Below are positions 27,396 to 35,631 of a DNA stretch of 64,000 bases, piece by piece. The notes beneath the pieces were generated by a model. It was not told the DNA's origin. It saw only the letters and a list, made by a program, of their open reading frames with translations, and ran no database searches. Position 1 is the first letter of the stretch. Every line of letters starts with the position of its first letter. The DNA is from Bryobacterales bacterium (GTDB taxonomy: Bacteria > Acidobacteriota > Terriglobia > Bryobacterales > Bryobacteraceae). The position numbers were made by a program, and so were the translations under genes. The DNA lies in contig PLFE01000151.1 in NCBI GenBank assembly GCA_003136675.1, positions 4,709-68,708 on the forward strand. Reading direction: 5' to 3'.

Positions 27396-27870
27396 AATTT
27401 CCGGCTCCTCTAAATCCCCTATTGACGCCAAGGCCCGGCGGCGCGACAATCGGACCAGATCATCAAGGTAGCCAAGCTCCACTGGTTCCGGATGTCCCGG
27501 AACCGAGTTGATGCAGTCGTAAGGAGGGTCCAACATAGCACCACCTGACAACGCACCACCTGACAACCAAGAGGGGCGGCTGAATCGGAATTCAGCCCGC
27601 AAGTGAAGTTCATGAGTCGACCGGAACTGGCTTTTTCCAGCCATGCGCTTTTACAGGCGCGAACTGATGGCGCGAACTCGGAGCTGATGAACTGAATTTT
27701 CGACCTGCCGCCCCCTTTCTTATCCCGCCTTTAGCATCCCTTCCTACCAAATCACAGGCGCTCGCGAAAGTGCCCACACGTTCAGTCCTGCCCAACCCGC
27801 AAGTTAATCTTTGTTCTCTTTCAGATCTTCGGTCCTCAGCGTGCAACCGGGACGTGCGGAGTTGAACAAA
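27396..27870. other. 475-bp intergenic region with hairpins and a 15-bp tandem repeat
   Basis: No recognisable gene. It contains a hairpin at 27484-27504 (GGTTCCGG/CCGGAACC), a perfect tandem duplication of GCACCACCTGACAAC at 27538-27552 and 27553-27567, and a second hairpin at 27578-27597 (GGCTGAAT/ATTCAGCC, loop CGGA). A minus-strand open frame (27644-27384) reads through the tandem repeat as LSGGALSGGA, but I recognise no family in it and do not call it. Confidence 0.5.
27538..27567. repeat. 15-bp perfect tandem duplication
   Basis: GCACCACCTGACAAC occurs twice in direct tandem with no mismatch, downstream of mscL. It is probably a slippage product; no function is evident. Confidence 0.8.
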
Positions 27871-28161
27871 ATGGGTAAAATTTTCGGAACTTTTTTCATC
27901 GCAGCTTCCCTGCTCGCGCCCACCATCGCCCTCGCGTCCGGCCAGGTGGCAGTAGAAGTAGGCCCCCATCGCTATTATGATCGCGATCACAGAGATTGGC
28001 ATAATTGGGATGACCATGAAACGTTTGCCTATCGCGCCTGGAACACGGGCCGCAACCATCCGTACGTCGAATGGAATCGCTTAAACAACCGCGACCAGAG
28101 GGCTTACTGGCGCTGGCGGCATCAGCACCCTGATGCCGATCTACAAGTCAACGTTAGATAA
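27871..28161 (+). CDS. Small secreted protein rich in His, Trp, Tyr and charged residues
   Basis: 96 residues from ATG 27871 (GGAG about ten bases before). The in-frame start 60 bases upstream would spoil the signal peptide MGKIFGTFFIAASLLAPTIALA. The mature chain reads DRDHRDWHNWDDHETFAYRA, then NPYVEW-like and QRAYWRWRHQHPD. The W/H/D/R pattern is typical of short secreted acidobacterial proteins without known role. A truncated relative lies just downstream at 28209-28393. Confidence 0.7.
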   Translation: MGKIFGTFFIAASLLAPTIALASGQVAVEVGPHRYYDRDHRDWHNWDDHETFAYRAWNTGRNHPYVEWNRLNNRDQRAYWRWRHQHPDADLQVNVR

Positions 28162-28188
28162 TTAACGAAGGCGAGCCGTTTGCAGCTT

Positions 28189-28208
28189 GAGGCGTCAGGA
28201 GACGCCTC
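28189..28208. repeat. 8-bp hairpin between the secreted protein and its truncated copy
   Basis: GAGGCGTC (28189-28196) and GACGCCTC (28201-28208) pair across AGGA. There is no T-run, so terminator function is uncertain. The hairpin touches the ATG of the decayed copy. Confidence 0.5.
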
Positions 28209-28393
28209 ATGGGTAAATAGCTCACAAAGACTATCACAACTGGGACGCCACGGAAGATCGCGCTTACCGGCTCTGGATAGCGGATCAGCACCGGAGCTTC
28301 GTAGCCTTCGACACCCTTCCTGTCCGTGGTCAGGGGGCCTATTGGGCCTGGCACGCGCACTCAAACGCCGTCCTCAAAATCGACATCCAGTAA
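28209..28393 (+). pseudogene. Beheaded paralogue of the upstream secreted protein
   Basis: ATGGGTAAA at 28209 repeats the first nine bases of the upstream gene (27871), but TAG follows at once. In another frame, from 28223 to the TAA at 28391-28393, 56 codons encode HKDYHNWDATEDRAYRLWIA, then DQHRSFVAF and QGAYWAWHAH. These align with the upstream protein's RDWHNWDDHETFAYRAW and QRAYWRWRHQH. A TAA lies just before this frame and no start codon lies in it. So the signal-peptide part has been lost by deletion or rearrangement. The copy is recognisable only by frame-by-frame translation. Confidence 0.7.
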
Positions 28394-28442
28394 CTTTTTC
28401 AGGCCGGGCGGAATCTCCACGCGCTCGGCCTTTGCCATCGTT

Positions 28443-30539
28443 TTAGTTGATCTCTATCTGGACCGGATTCGTGGTCTGCCCATCCGCAGTGAGCGTTACA
28501 CTCGCGAGGCCGAAGCCGGCGAGACTCTGCGGGAGCAAAATGTTGATCTGGTCTTCTCCAACAAATACACCCTGAGGTCCCGCATACGCGGCCACAATCG
28601 CGTTAGCAAGCGCCACGCTCTTGTTCGAGATGCTGACCGTAACCGGGTTCTGGTGATTCCTGATTCCAGTTCCATAAAGAATGAGATACACTAAGGTGGA
28701 ACCGCTGCCTACATCAATTGGAACTGCAGTCAGTTGACCTTGTGAGTTAGTCTCCAAAGTAGAAGTAATGACGGGCGTTGAGGTGTTGTTGTAAGTGAAA
28801 ATCTGTGCCGCCGCTAAGCCCCCTGCGTTGAAGATTCCGGGCGCAACAGAAACAATCGACTGTTGCACGGACGTCGTCCCCGCCGCTGTGACGATGGAGA
28901 CAACCGCGTTTCCCGTTGCGGTTCCGTCCGGAATTTCGTAGTTAATCTGCGTGGGAGAAGCGTAGAACAGTGGCGCCGGTCGCGAGACTGCCAGCGAGGC
29001 AACCACGTTTATGGACGTACCCCCGAGAGTCGTGGGCAACGGTACGGAAGCCGCGGTAGCGGTAGACGAAGCGAGCCCCGTTCCGAATGCGCTGGCAATG
29101 GAAGCGGAAGCCAGACCACCCGCCGCAAAGCTCGCGGAGTTGGCGTTCGTGAATGTGCTGGATGGCGTGCCGTTCAACAGAACCGAAGCAGTGGCGGTAG
29201 GGAAAGTGGCGAGGGTCTGCCCGATCAGATCGATGTTATTGATGATCGCGGGGCTGTTGAACAACAGGTTAAACAGGCTCACGGTGAAATTGAAGGAGAC
29301 AATGTCGGGGCGGCCGTCGCCGTTAAAGTCAGCGACCGCGATCGAGAACGGCAGCAAAGCAGAGGGTGCATACAAATTCTGCGGTGCGCCGAACGTCCCA
29401 TCGCCGTTATTGGGACGGACCACCACGTTACCCGTTATGGCGTTGTCACCCGTCAGGGCCTGATAGTACATCACGCCAATGATATCCGGCGCCTTGCTCC
29501 CGAAGACGGGCGCGAGGGCCGCCCCGATGCTGGCCTGGTTAGTCACCGATTGAGAATCCTGAATGGAGTATCCCAGGGTGAATCCGCCCGATCCATTTCC
29601 CAGAAAGACTCCCACCCCGGAAAAGTCACTCACGTCGCCGTTCAAAACGGCGGCGATGGAAAGACCGGAGAAGACGACATCGGCCTTGCCATCCCCATTG
29701 ACATCGGCGATCATCATTCCCGTCTGTGGTATTCCCGCAAGCGGATACGATTGCGCGTAGTGAAACGCGCCCGTACCGTCACCTAAGGCGACAAAGAAGA
29801 ATGCGACAAGAGGGTTGGAAAGACCGCTGTAAGTGTAGTCAAAAGCCACGCCCACGATGTCTGCCTTGCCATCCCCATTTACATCGGCTAACTGGACGGA
29901 AAACGTCTCCGTTCCCGATGGTGCGATGTTTTGGATCACCGGGTGCCCGAACGTGCCGTCGCCATTGCCGGTCATGATCACCGTCTGCCCGATCGCCCCA
30001 GGGCTGCTGAGCGTCACCGCCCCCGATGTCTGAATGATCAGCGCCAGATCGAGAATGCCGTCGCCGTTCACATCAGCGGTGGTCAGAGGCTCAACGAAGT
30101 TTTCCAGGAAACCCGAGACGATGGCCATGGGAGCCTGGCTGAGGATTGGCGCGCCGAAAGTTCCGTCTCCCTTCCCAGGCAAAACGAATATCGTCGGAGT
30201 CAGAGTGCACGTGCCGAGCAGATCGAGGTTTCCGTCGCGGTTGAAATCGCCCGTAATCACCTGCGCCACCTGGCAGCCGGCCACGGGGTAGTCGACGCGC
30301 GGCAGGAATGTCCCGTCGCCAACGCCGAGGAAGATGGAGACGGAATCAGCCGCCGTGTTCGAGACCGCCAAATCCACGTGACCATCGCGGTTGAAGTCAC
30401 CCGTGATGGAAGCCAGAGGCCCGGCCAGCGTAGGAAACGAAATGCCCGGGTTGAAGACCGGCGCCGACGCCGCGGAAAGCATTCCACAATAGATTCCGCA
30501 ACAAAGGAAACCGCTAAGAGTTCTACCCGGGAAAGTCAT
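28443..30539 (-). CDS. Secreted FG-GAP/VCBS repeat protein with Solibacter-type C-terminal domain
   Basis: 698 residues from ATG 30539 (MTFPGRTLSGFLCCGIYCGM, signal peptide to SAA). Residues 30-460 carry repeated FG-GAP/VCBS units with calcium-binding loops: DFNRDGHVDLAVS, DFNRDGNLDLLG, DVNGDGILDLAL, DVNGDGKADIVG, DVNGDGKADVVF, DFNGDGRPDIVS. The C-terminal 230 residues (PTQINYEIPDGTATGNAVVS, APGIFNAGG, VYLILYGTGIR, VFVGEDQINILLPQSLAG) fit TIGR03437, known from Solibacter. A cell-surface propeller protein for adhesion or carbohydrate binding is inferred. It starts 19 bases after the preceding minus-strand gene. Confidence 0.85.
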   Translation of the reverse strand: MTFPGRTLSGFLCCGIYCGMLSAASAPVFNPGISFPTLAGPLASITGDFNRDGHVDLAVSNTAADSVSIFLGVGDGTFLPRVDYPVAGCQVAQVITGDFNRDGNLDLLGTCTLTPTIFVLPGKGDGTFGAPILSQAPMAIVSGFLENFVEPLTTADVNGDGILDLALIIQTSGAVTLSSPGAIGQTVIMTGNGDGTFGHPVIQNIAPSGTETFSVQLADVNGDGKADIVGVAFDYTYSGLSNPLVAFFFVALGDGTGAFHYAQSYPLAGIPQTGMMIADVNGDGKADVVFSGLSIAAVLNGDVSDFSGVGVFLGNGSGGFTLGYSIQDSQSVTNQASIGAALAPVFGSKAPDIIGVMYYQALTGDNAITGNVVVRPNNGDGTFGAPQNLYAPSALLPFSIAVADFNGDGRPDIVSFNFTVSLFNLLFNSPAIINNIDLIGQTLATFPTATASVLLNGTPSSTFTNANSASFAAGGLASASIASAFGTGLASSTATAASVPLPTTLGGTSINVVASLAVSRPAPLFYASPTQINYEIPDGTATGNAVVSIVTAAGTTSVQQSIVSVAPGIFNAGGLAAAQIFTYNNTSTPVITSTLETNSQGQLTAVPIDVGSGSTLVYLILYGTGIRNHQNPVTVSISNKSVALANAIVAAYAGPQGVFVGEDQINILLPQSLAGFGLASVTLTADGQTTNPVQIEIN

Positions 30540-30558
30540 GCCGCATTCTAACAGGGTC

Positions 30559-31215
30559 TTAGACTTTACCCACCGGCGGAAGCTCGGCTTCCTCGCGGGC
30601 GCGTACCGAGCCCACTTCATACCCATCCGCCAAAGTTGTCGTACTAATGCTGTCTACTCCACGCGTCCGCGCGAAGGGCTTGTCGGAAGCCGCGAAATCC
30701 GCCCCGGCCTCGCTGGCCGAAGAGATATCGTCCGCGCCCGCATGTTTCAGAATGTCCTTGGCCCGGCTGATCCAGTCGGAGTTATCGCAATGCACCGAGA
30801 GCAGGATTCCACCGTTCCTCACGCGGCCTTCGAAGCGCTTCGCTTCGTATTCCGGGATTCCCATTCCGACCAATGCGCCAACTATTCCGCCACCAATGCC
30901 TGCCGCGCCGGCGCCTGCCAGGGCAGCCACAATGGGTCCCGCCGCGATCAGGGGGCCAATCCCCGGAATCGCCAGCAGGCCGATTCCCGCAAGCCATCCC
31001 AACACGCCACCAATGACCGCGCCGGATGCCGCTCCGGCCGCCGTTCCTTCCGGCGCTTTGGTGTGATGCTCCACGGCAAAGTCCTTCGTTCCCACGTTGT
31101 CCGGAAACAGAACCGAAATATCCGTGTTGCGAAACGCAGCGGCGCGCAGAGCGTCCACCGCTTCCTCCACACTGGTTCGCGTCGCGAAGATGCCAAACAC
31201 CGACATGTTCTTCAT
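30559..31215 (-). CDS. Glycine-zipper protein of the ActD/DUF3341-like or 17M stress type
   Basis: 218 residues from ATG 31215, preceded by GGAAGGGAAATCAA; a start 12 codons upstream lacks such a site. Residues 1-50 form an alpha/beta unit (MSVFGIFATRTSVEEAVDAL, DISVLFPDN). Residues 60-130 are almost entirely Gly/Ala/Ile hydrophobic (GAASGAVIGGVLGWLAGIGL, AALAGAGAAGIGGGIVGALV), a membrane-inserting glycine zipper. Then follow IPEYEAKRFEGRVRNGGILL and SVHCDN. Databases often label such proteins as ActD-like or general-stress 17M-like; no alternative complex III genes are near, so a stress role seems more likely. It probably shares a transcript with the FG-GAP gene. Confidence 0.65.
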   Translation of the reverse strand: MKNMSVFGIFATRTSVEEAVDALRAAAFRNTDISVLFPDNVGTKDFAVEHHTKAPEGTAAGAASGAVIGGVLGWLAGIGLLAIPGIGPLIAAGPIVAALAGAGAAGIGGGIVGALVGMGIPEYEAKRFEGRVRNGGILLSVHCDNSDWISRAKDILKHAGADDISSASEAGADFAASDKPFARTRGVDSISTTTLADGYEVGSVRAREEAELPPVGKV

Positions 31216-31358
31216 TTGATTTCCCTTCCTTTCGAGTTTCGAGGGAAGCACGGGAATAGCCCCGCATGCATTTGTTATCGAGCTGGCCGGATTTTTTGAT
31301 ACCCTTTTAGTAACCCCGGACAGCTTGTGACTACAAAGAACTACGAGAGGCGCGAAAA

Positions 31359-33785
31359 GTGGATCACGCTTCCGGCGCGGGTGCGACTATGATGCCCGCG
31401 CGGTACTGCGGGCGCGTGGCTCAGATTCGGCGCGCTCTGCGGGTGCCCCTCAATCAGGTGCTCGGATACGCCGATATGTTGCTTGCCGATCTGGCGTCCG
31501 ATGCGCCCGAAGGCGCTCGGACAACGCTGCAAACCGTTCGTGAGAACGGCCTCAGCATTCTCGATATCACTCAGCTTGAACTGCCGCTTGACAGTTCCGA
31601 GATCACTCCCGACCATGTAGGTCGGCTCAGCAACCGCATTCTGGAACCGTTGGGGAAAATGGCCGCCGCGTTCGCGCGGCTTCAAGATACCGGACTGGCG
31701 CGCCAGGCCGGGTTCGAAGACGTCGACGTGCTCCACATCGCCGCCGCGATCACCGAACTGACGGAGTTTACCGAAGGCAGGCGCGATCTTTCTATCGCGG
31801 CTGAAACACCCGGTAGCGCCGGCCGGGTTCTCATCGCGGACGATAATGCCAGCAACCGCGATCTTCTGACGCGCATGCTGGCCCAGCACGGCTTTATCAC
31901 TTGCGTGGCGACGGACGGGCCGGCCGCCCTCGCGGAGGCCGCGGCCCATGCTGTGAACCAGCGCTTCGACCTCATTCTGTTGGATATGAAGATGCCGGGT
32001 ATGGATGGCCTTGCCGTGCTCGAGCGCCTCAAGAGCGACCCTTCGCAGAGCGCGATCCCCGTCATCATGATCTCGGCACATGATGAGACCACGCTGGTCA
32101 CCCGCAGCCTGCAGGCCGGCGCCGAAGACTACGTTCGCAAGCCGTTTGACCTGGTGATCCTGCTGGCGCGCATCCGCTCCACACTGGAACGCAGCCGTCT
32201 GCGCGCCAATGAGTCGCTGCGCGCCAGAGAAATCGAGCTCGCCTACAGCAAGCTTCGCGAGAATGAGCAGCGCCTCCAGGAAAGCGAGGAGCGGCTCCGC
32301 TTCGCCACGGAAGCCGCCGAAGTCGGTATCTGGTACTTGCATGCCGCGCAGGATCGCCTCACCATGACCCACGGCTGCAGGAAACTGTTTGGCATTCCGC
32401 AAGACGACGAGCCGCTCACAGTGGAAGAGGTCTCCGGCCGCATTCATCCGGAGGACCGCGAACGCGCCCGTAAGGAGATGTTGCACGCCGTTTCCACCGG
32501 CTCCGAATATGAGTCCGAATATCGCGTGGTTTGGGACGACGATTCGGTTCATTGGGTATCGGCGCGCGGCCTCGCGCAGTCTCTTCCGGGAGAGGGCGGA
32601 ATGCGCCTCGCGGGAGTGGCCCTCGACGTCACCGGCCGCCGGCGCGCCGAAGAGGTGGTCCGCCAGACGCAGAAGCTGGAGAGTATTGGATTGCTGGCCG
32701 GCGGTATCGCCCACGATTTCAATAATCTGCTCACGGGCATCATCGGCAGCGCCAGCTTCGTACTCGATTCACTGCCGGAAGACCACGCGTTTTCCGATAT
32801 GCTTCGCAACGTAGTCAGCGCGGGAGAACGCGCCGCGAGCCTGACTCGTCAACTTCTGGCGTATTCCGGCCAGGGGAAATTCAGCGTGAAGCGGATCAAC
32901 ATCTCGAAGCTGGTTGACGAGATTTCGGTGCTGCTGAGAGCTTCCATTCCGCGCTCGATCCGGCTGGAATGCCATCTCGACCCGGATCTCCCGCTGATCG
33001 ACGGAGACGCTTCCCAAATCCAGCAGATCGTCATGAATCTTGTCATGAACGGCGCGGAGTCCATCGAAGGCGACGGCTTGATTCGGGTTACGACCGGCTT
33101 CGCCGCGTTGGGCGCGGGAGGTCGTCAGCGATTCGTGACGGGCGAGAATATCGCTGCCGGCGGCTACGTTTATCTGGAAGTGACCGACACCGGCTGCGGC
33201 ATGGACCGCGAAACCGTAAAGCGGATTTTCGAGCCGTTCTTCACCACCAAATTCACCGGGCGCGGTCTCGGGCTTGCGGCCGTTTTTGGCATTGTCCGCA
33301 GCCATGACGGCGCGCTGGAAGTAAGAACCGCGCGCGGGTCAGGCAGCAAGTTTCAGGCTTACTTTCCCCCTGCGCCTGGCCAACTCCAGCCGCTCCAGGC
33401 GGCCGACAAAATTGATGGATCAACCATCCTGATTGTGGATGACGAGCTCATCATCCGCAACGCCGCAAAGGCCACGCTGACGCGGGCGGGATACCAGGTT
33501 TTGACGGCCCGGAGCGGCGAAGCGGGCACCGAGTTGCTGACCAGGCACCGCAGCGCGATTTGCATGGTCATTCTGGATCTCGGAATGACTGGCTGGGACG
33601 GCTTCGAAACCTACCGGCGCATGAAACAGATTAGTCCCGGCATCGAAATCGTGCTGTCCAGCGGCTACAGTGAATTCGACATCCGCCTGAAGTATCCCAA
33701 CGAACGCATTGGTTCTCTCATCCGAAAGCCTTATTCCGCAGCGACGCTGGTGGGCCGGGTCAAGGAAGTCTTTCCGGCTGCTTAG
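31359..33785 (+). CDS. Hybrid histidine kinase: pseudo-HisKA, receiver, PAS, kinase, receiver
   Basis: 808 residues from GTG 31359 with GAGAGG before it; ATG 31389 is an alternative. Residues 18-75 resemble a HisKA helix ([18 protein letters not shown]), but the phospho-accepting His-Glu is replaced by Arg-Ala. Residues 156-275 are a receiver with D209 ([10 protein letters not shown]). PAS spans about 305-425. The true HisKA has H452 ([14 protein letters not shown]), followed by a HATPase with N, G1 and G2 boxes ([17 protein letters not shown]). A second receiver, 688-805, has D740. There are no membrane segments, so it is cytoplasmic. No dedicated response regulator is adjacent. The input signal is unknown. 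Confidence 0.9.
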   Translation: MDHASGAGATMMPARYCGRVAQIRRALRVPLNQVLGYADMLLADLASDAPEGARTTLQTVRENGLSILDITQLELPLDSSEITPDHVGRLSNRILEPLGKMAAAFARLQDTGLARQAGFEDVDVLHIAAAITELTEFTEGRRDLSIAAETPGSAGRVLIADDNASNRDLLTRMLAQHGFITCVATDGPAALAEAAAHAVNQRFDLILLDMKMPGMDGLAVLERLKSDPSQSAIPVIMISAHDETTLVTRSLQAGAEDYVRKPFDLVILLARIRSTLERSRLRANESLRAREIELAYSKLRENEQRLQESEERLRFATEAAEVGIWYLHAAQDRLTMTHGCRKLFGIPQDDEPLTVEEVSGRIHPEDRERARKEMLHAVSTGSEYESEYRVVWDDDSVHWVSARGLAQSLPGEGGMRLAGVALDVTGRRRAEEVVRQTQKLESIGLLAGGIAHDFNNLLTGIIGSASFVLDSLPEDHAFSDMLRNVVSAGERAASLTRQLLAYSGQGKFSVKRINISKLVDEISVLLRASIPRSIRLECHLDPDLPLIDGDASQIQQIVMNLVMNGAESIEGDGLIRVTTGFAALGAGGRQRFVTGENIAAGGYVYLEVTDTGCGMDRETVKRIFEPFFTTKFTGRGLGLAAVFGIVRSHDGALEVRTARGSGSKFQAYFPPAPGQLQPLQAADKIDGSTILIVDDELIIRNAAKATLTRAGYQVLTARSGEAGTELLTRHRSAICMVILDLGMTGWDGFETYRRMKQISPGIEIVLSSGYSEFDIRLKYPNERIGSLIRKPYSAATLVGRVKEVFPAA

Positions 33786-33844
33786 CGAACAGAAGGTGCA
33801 GCCGCCTTAACCCCACCTGATTCGAGCTCAATGAGCCCAGCCAT

Positions 33845-34618
33845 TTACGGGCGCCCCAACTGCGATTTTCGTGGTGGAACCGAATATCCGTTCTTCGTGA
33901 AGATAGAACCGGCTTCGGGACTCAATAAGAAATCCACACACCGTCCCGCGGCTTTCCTTTGCGAGGTACGCGACAGGACACAGAGCGATTGAATGATGGG
34001 CGTATATAAGTGATCCGGAACCAGCGGGGCGTCGGGATGTTTCGTAGCCACTAAGGAATAAGCCGTCAACGCGACATCGGCGTTGCCGCTATCCGCGTAA
34101 CTTAGAGTTGCGGAAATGTTTTGGCCAAAAACGATCTTCGGACGAAGCTGCTGTAAGAGCCCCGCATTGGTGAGCGCCTCAATGGCGGCATGGCCGTAAG
34201 GGGCCAGATCCGGATTCGCCACCGCGATGGTCTTGACGTCGGCATGCGTCAGATCGGCCAGCGCGCGGATATCCGGCCGCTTCGGCGCCCAGATCACCAA
34301 CTTCCCCCGGGCATACTCCTGCGGCGACTCCGCCAGGCCTTTGCTGGTCAAACTGATCGGGTGCTCGGTATCCGCCGCCAGAAAAACATCGAACGGCGCG
34401 CCGTTCTCGATCTGCGTCGTCAGCGTGGCCGTCGAGCCAAAACTGGGGACCAGATGCACTCCTGTCTTCTTGTACTCGGCCGCGGACAGCGTGTCGAAGA
34501 TGGTGGCCAGGTTGGCCGCCGCCGCGACATGTAGTTCGGGGCCCGGCGGGGGAACTTCGAAAACACTTTTCCCGCACCCGCAGCACAAAAGGAGAATTGC
34601 CAGAGCAGTGGCGCGCAT
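33845..34618 (-). CDS. modA: ModA-type molybdate-binding lipoprotein (orphan)
   Basis: 257 residues. The N-terminus has a lipobox (AILLLCCGCGKS), so it is a lipoprotein. The type II periplasmic-binding fold shows LHVAAAANLATIFDTL, SFGSTATLTTQIENGAPFDV and FLAADTEHP, the oxyanion-binding motifs of ModA, then KLVIWAPKR and VANPDLAPYGHAA. It should bind molybdate or tungstate outside the membrane. No ModB permease or ModC ATPase is in the window. Instead its start shares one base with the stop of the upstream oxidoreductase gene (TGATG), making it the last gene of a five-gene operon with no evident molybdate connection. Confidence 0.85.
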   Translation of the reverse strand: MRATALAILLLCCGCGKSVFEVPPPGPELHVAAAANLATIFDTLSAAEYKKTGVHLVPSFGSTATLTTQIENGAPFDVFLAADTEHPISLTSKGLAESPQEYARGKLVIWAPKRPDIRALADLTHADVKTIAVANPDLAPYGHAAIEALTNAGLLQQLRPKIVFGQNISATLSYADSGNADVALTAYSLVATKHPDAPLVPDHLYTPIIQSLCVLSRTSQRKAAGRCVDFLLSPEAGSIFTKNGYSVPPRKSQLGRP

Positions 34619-35631
34619 CAGGCTTCCTGCCGAATCACAATCTTGCCGAAATGCCGACCGGTTTCCATATACTCAAGCGCCTTTCCAATCTCTTGCATGG
34701 GGAATACCCTGTCGATCACAGGTTTGAGATGATGGCGCCCGATCGCGCGGTTCATTTCCTCGAACATATCCCGCGAACCTACATAGATGCCGTGTACTTG
34801 AATCGACTTCTGTAGCATCAATGCCGTTGGAATCTCGGCGCTGACTCCGCTGAGAACCCCAATCACATTGATATGGCCGCCTACTCGAACCGCGCGGAGG
34901 GACTGCGTGAATGTCCCCGCTCCACCCACTTCCACGATATGATCAATGCCCTTGCCGCCAGTCAGTTGCTTCACCCCGCGAGACCAATCGGGAGTGGTTT
35001 TATAGTTGATGGTTTCGGCTGCGCCGAGTTCGCGGACCCGCTCCAGTTTCGCGTCACTGCTCGAGGTGGCGATGACTCGGGCGCCTGCCATCTGCGCAAG
35101 TTGCAGCGCGAACAGGGAAACGCCCCCGGTGCCCTGGACGAGCACGGTATCACCCGGCTTGATCCGGCTTTCGTAAAACAGCGCATTCCAGGCCGTCACA
35201 GCGGCGCACGGGAGGGTCGCCGCTTCCTCGAAGGAAAGGTGTTCCGGAATCAGGACCAAGCCATCTTCGGGCAGCACGACATACTCACTTAGCATCCCGT
35301 CGATCGCGCCACCGAGCGCGGAGGCGGAGTAGCGCTCGGCGGGCAGGCCCGCGACCCAGGTCTGCATGAAAATTGCGGCCACCCGGTCGCCGCTACGGAA
35401 GCGCGTCACGTCCGAACCCGTCTCAGCCACCTCGCCCGATCCATCGGACAGAGGCACGCGGGGCAGCGGCATCCGAGGGTCATAGAGGCCCTGGGCGACA
35501 CGCAGATCTCGAAAATTGATCGAGTTCGCGCGCACCCGCACCAGCACTTCGCGCGGACCTGGCCGCGGGATGGGGACCTCTTCAATCGTGAACGCATCCA
35601 CGCCGAAGCGCGGCAGAACCATTCGTTTCAT
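34618..35631 (-). CDS. Zinc-free NAD(P)-dependent quinone oxidoreductase/alcohol dehydrogenase-like protein
   Basis: 337 residues of the medium-chain dehydrogenase/reductase superfamily. The N-terminal GroES-like part reads EEVPIPRPGPREVLVRVRAN and SINFRDLRVAQG; the zinc-ligand cysteine and histidine of true alcohol dehydrogenases are absent, as in quinone oxidoreductases. The Rossmann motif is VLVQGTGGVSLFALQLAQMA. A nucleotide-binding arginine or lysine region follows (SSDAKLERVRELGA). It probably reduces a quinone or enone with NADPH. Its ATG overlaps the end of the ABC-exporter gene by four bases and its stop overlaps modA by one. Confidence 0.9.
   Translation of the reverse strand: MKRMVLPRFGVDAFTIEEVPIPRPGPREVLVRVRANSINFRDLRVAQGLYDPRMPLPRVPLSDGSGEVAETGSDVTRFRSGDRVAAIFMQTWVAGLPAERYSASALGGAIDGMLSEYVVLPEDGLVLIPEHLSFEEAATLPCAAVTAWNALFYESRIKPGDTVLVQGTGGVSLFALQLAQMAGARVIATSSSDAKLERVRELGAAETINYKTTPDWSRGVKQLTGGKGIDHIVEVGGAGTFTQSLRAVRVGGHINVIGVLSGVSAEIPTALMLQKSIQVHGIYVGSRDMFEEMNRAIGRHHLKPVIDRVFPMQEIGKALEYMETGRHFGKIVIRQEA

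Noticed and set aside
27384-27644. 86-codon minus-strand frame after mscL with LSGGALSGGA
   Set aside because: No family or ribosome site recognised; the repeat is explained by the 15-bp DNA duplication.
31341-32714. 457-codon antisense frame opposite the hybrid kinase
   Set aside because: No domain recognised, and the sense strand has complete kinase and receiver motifs.
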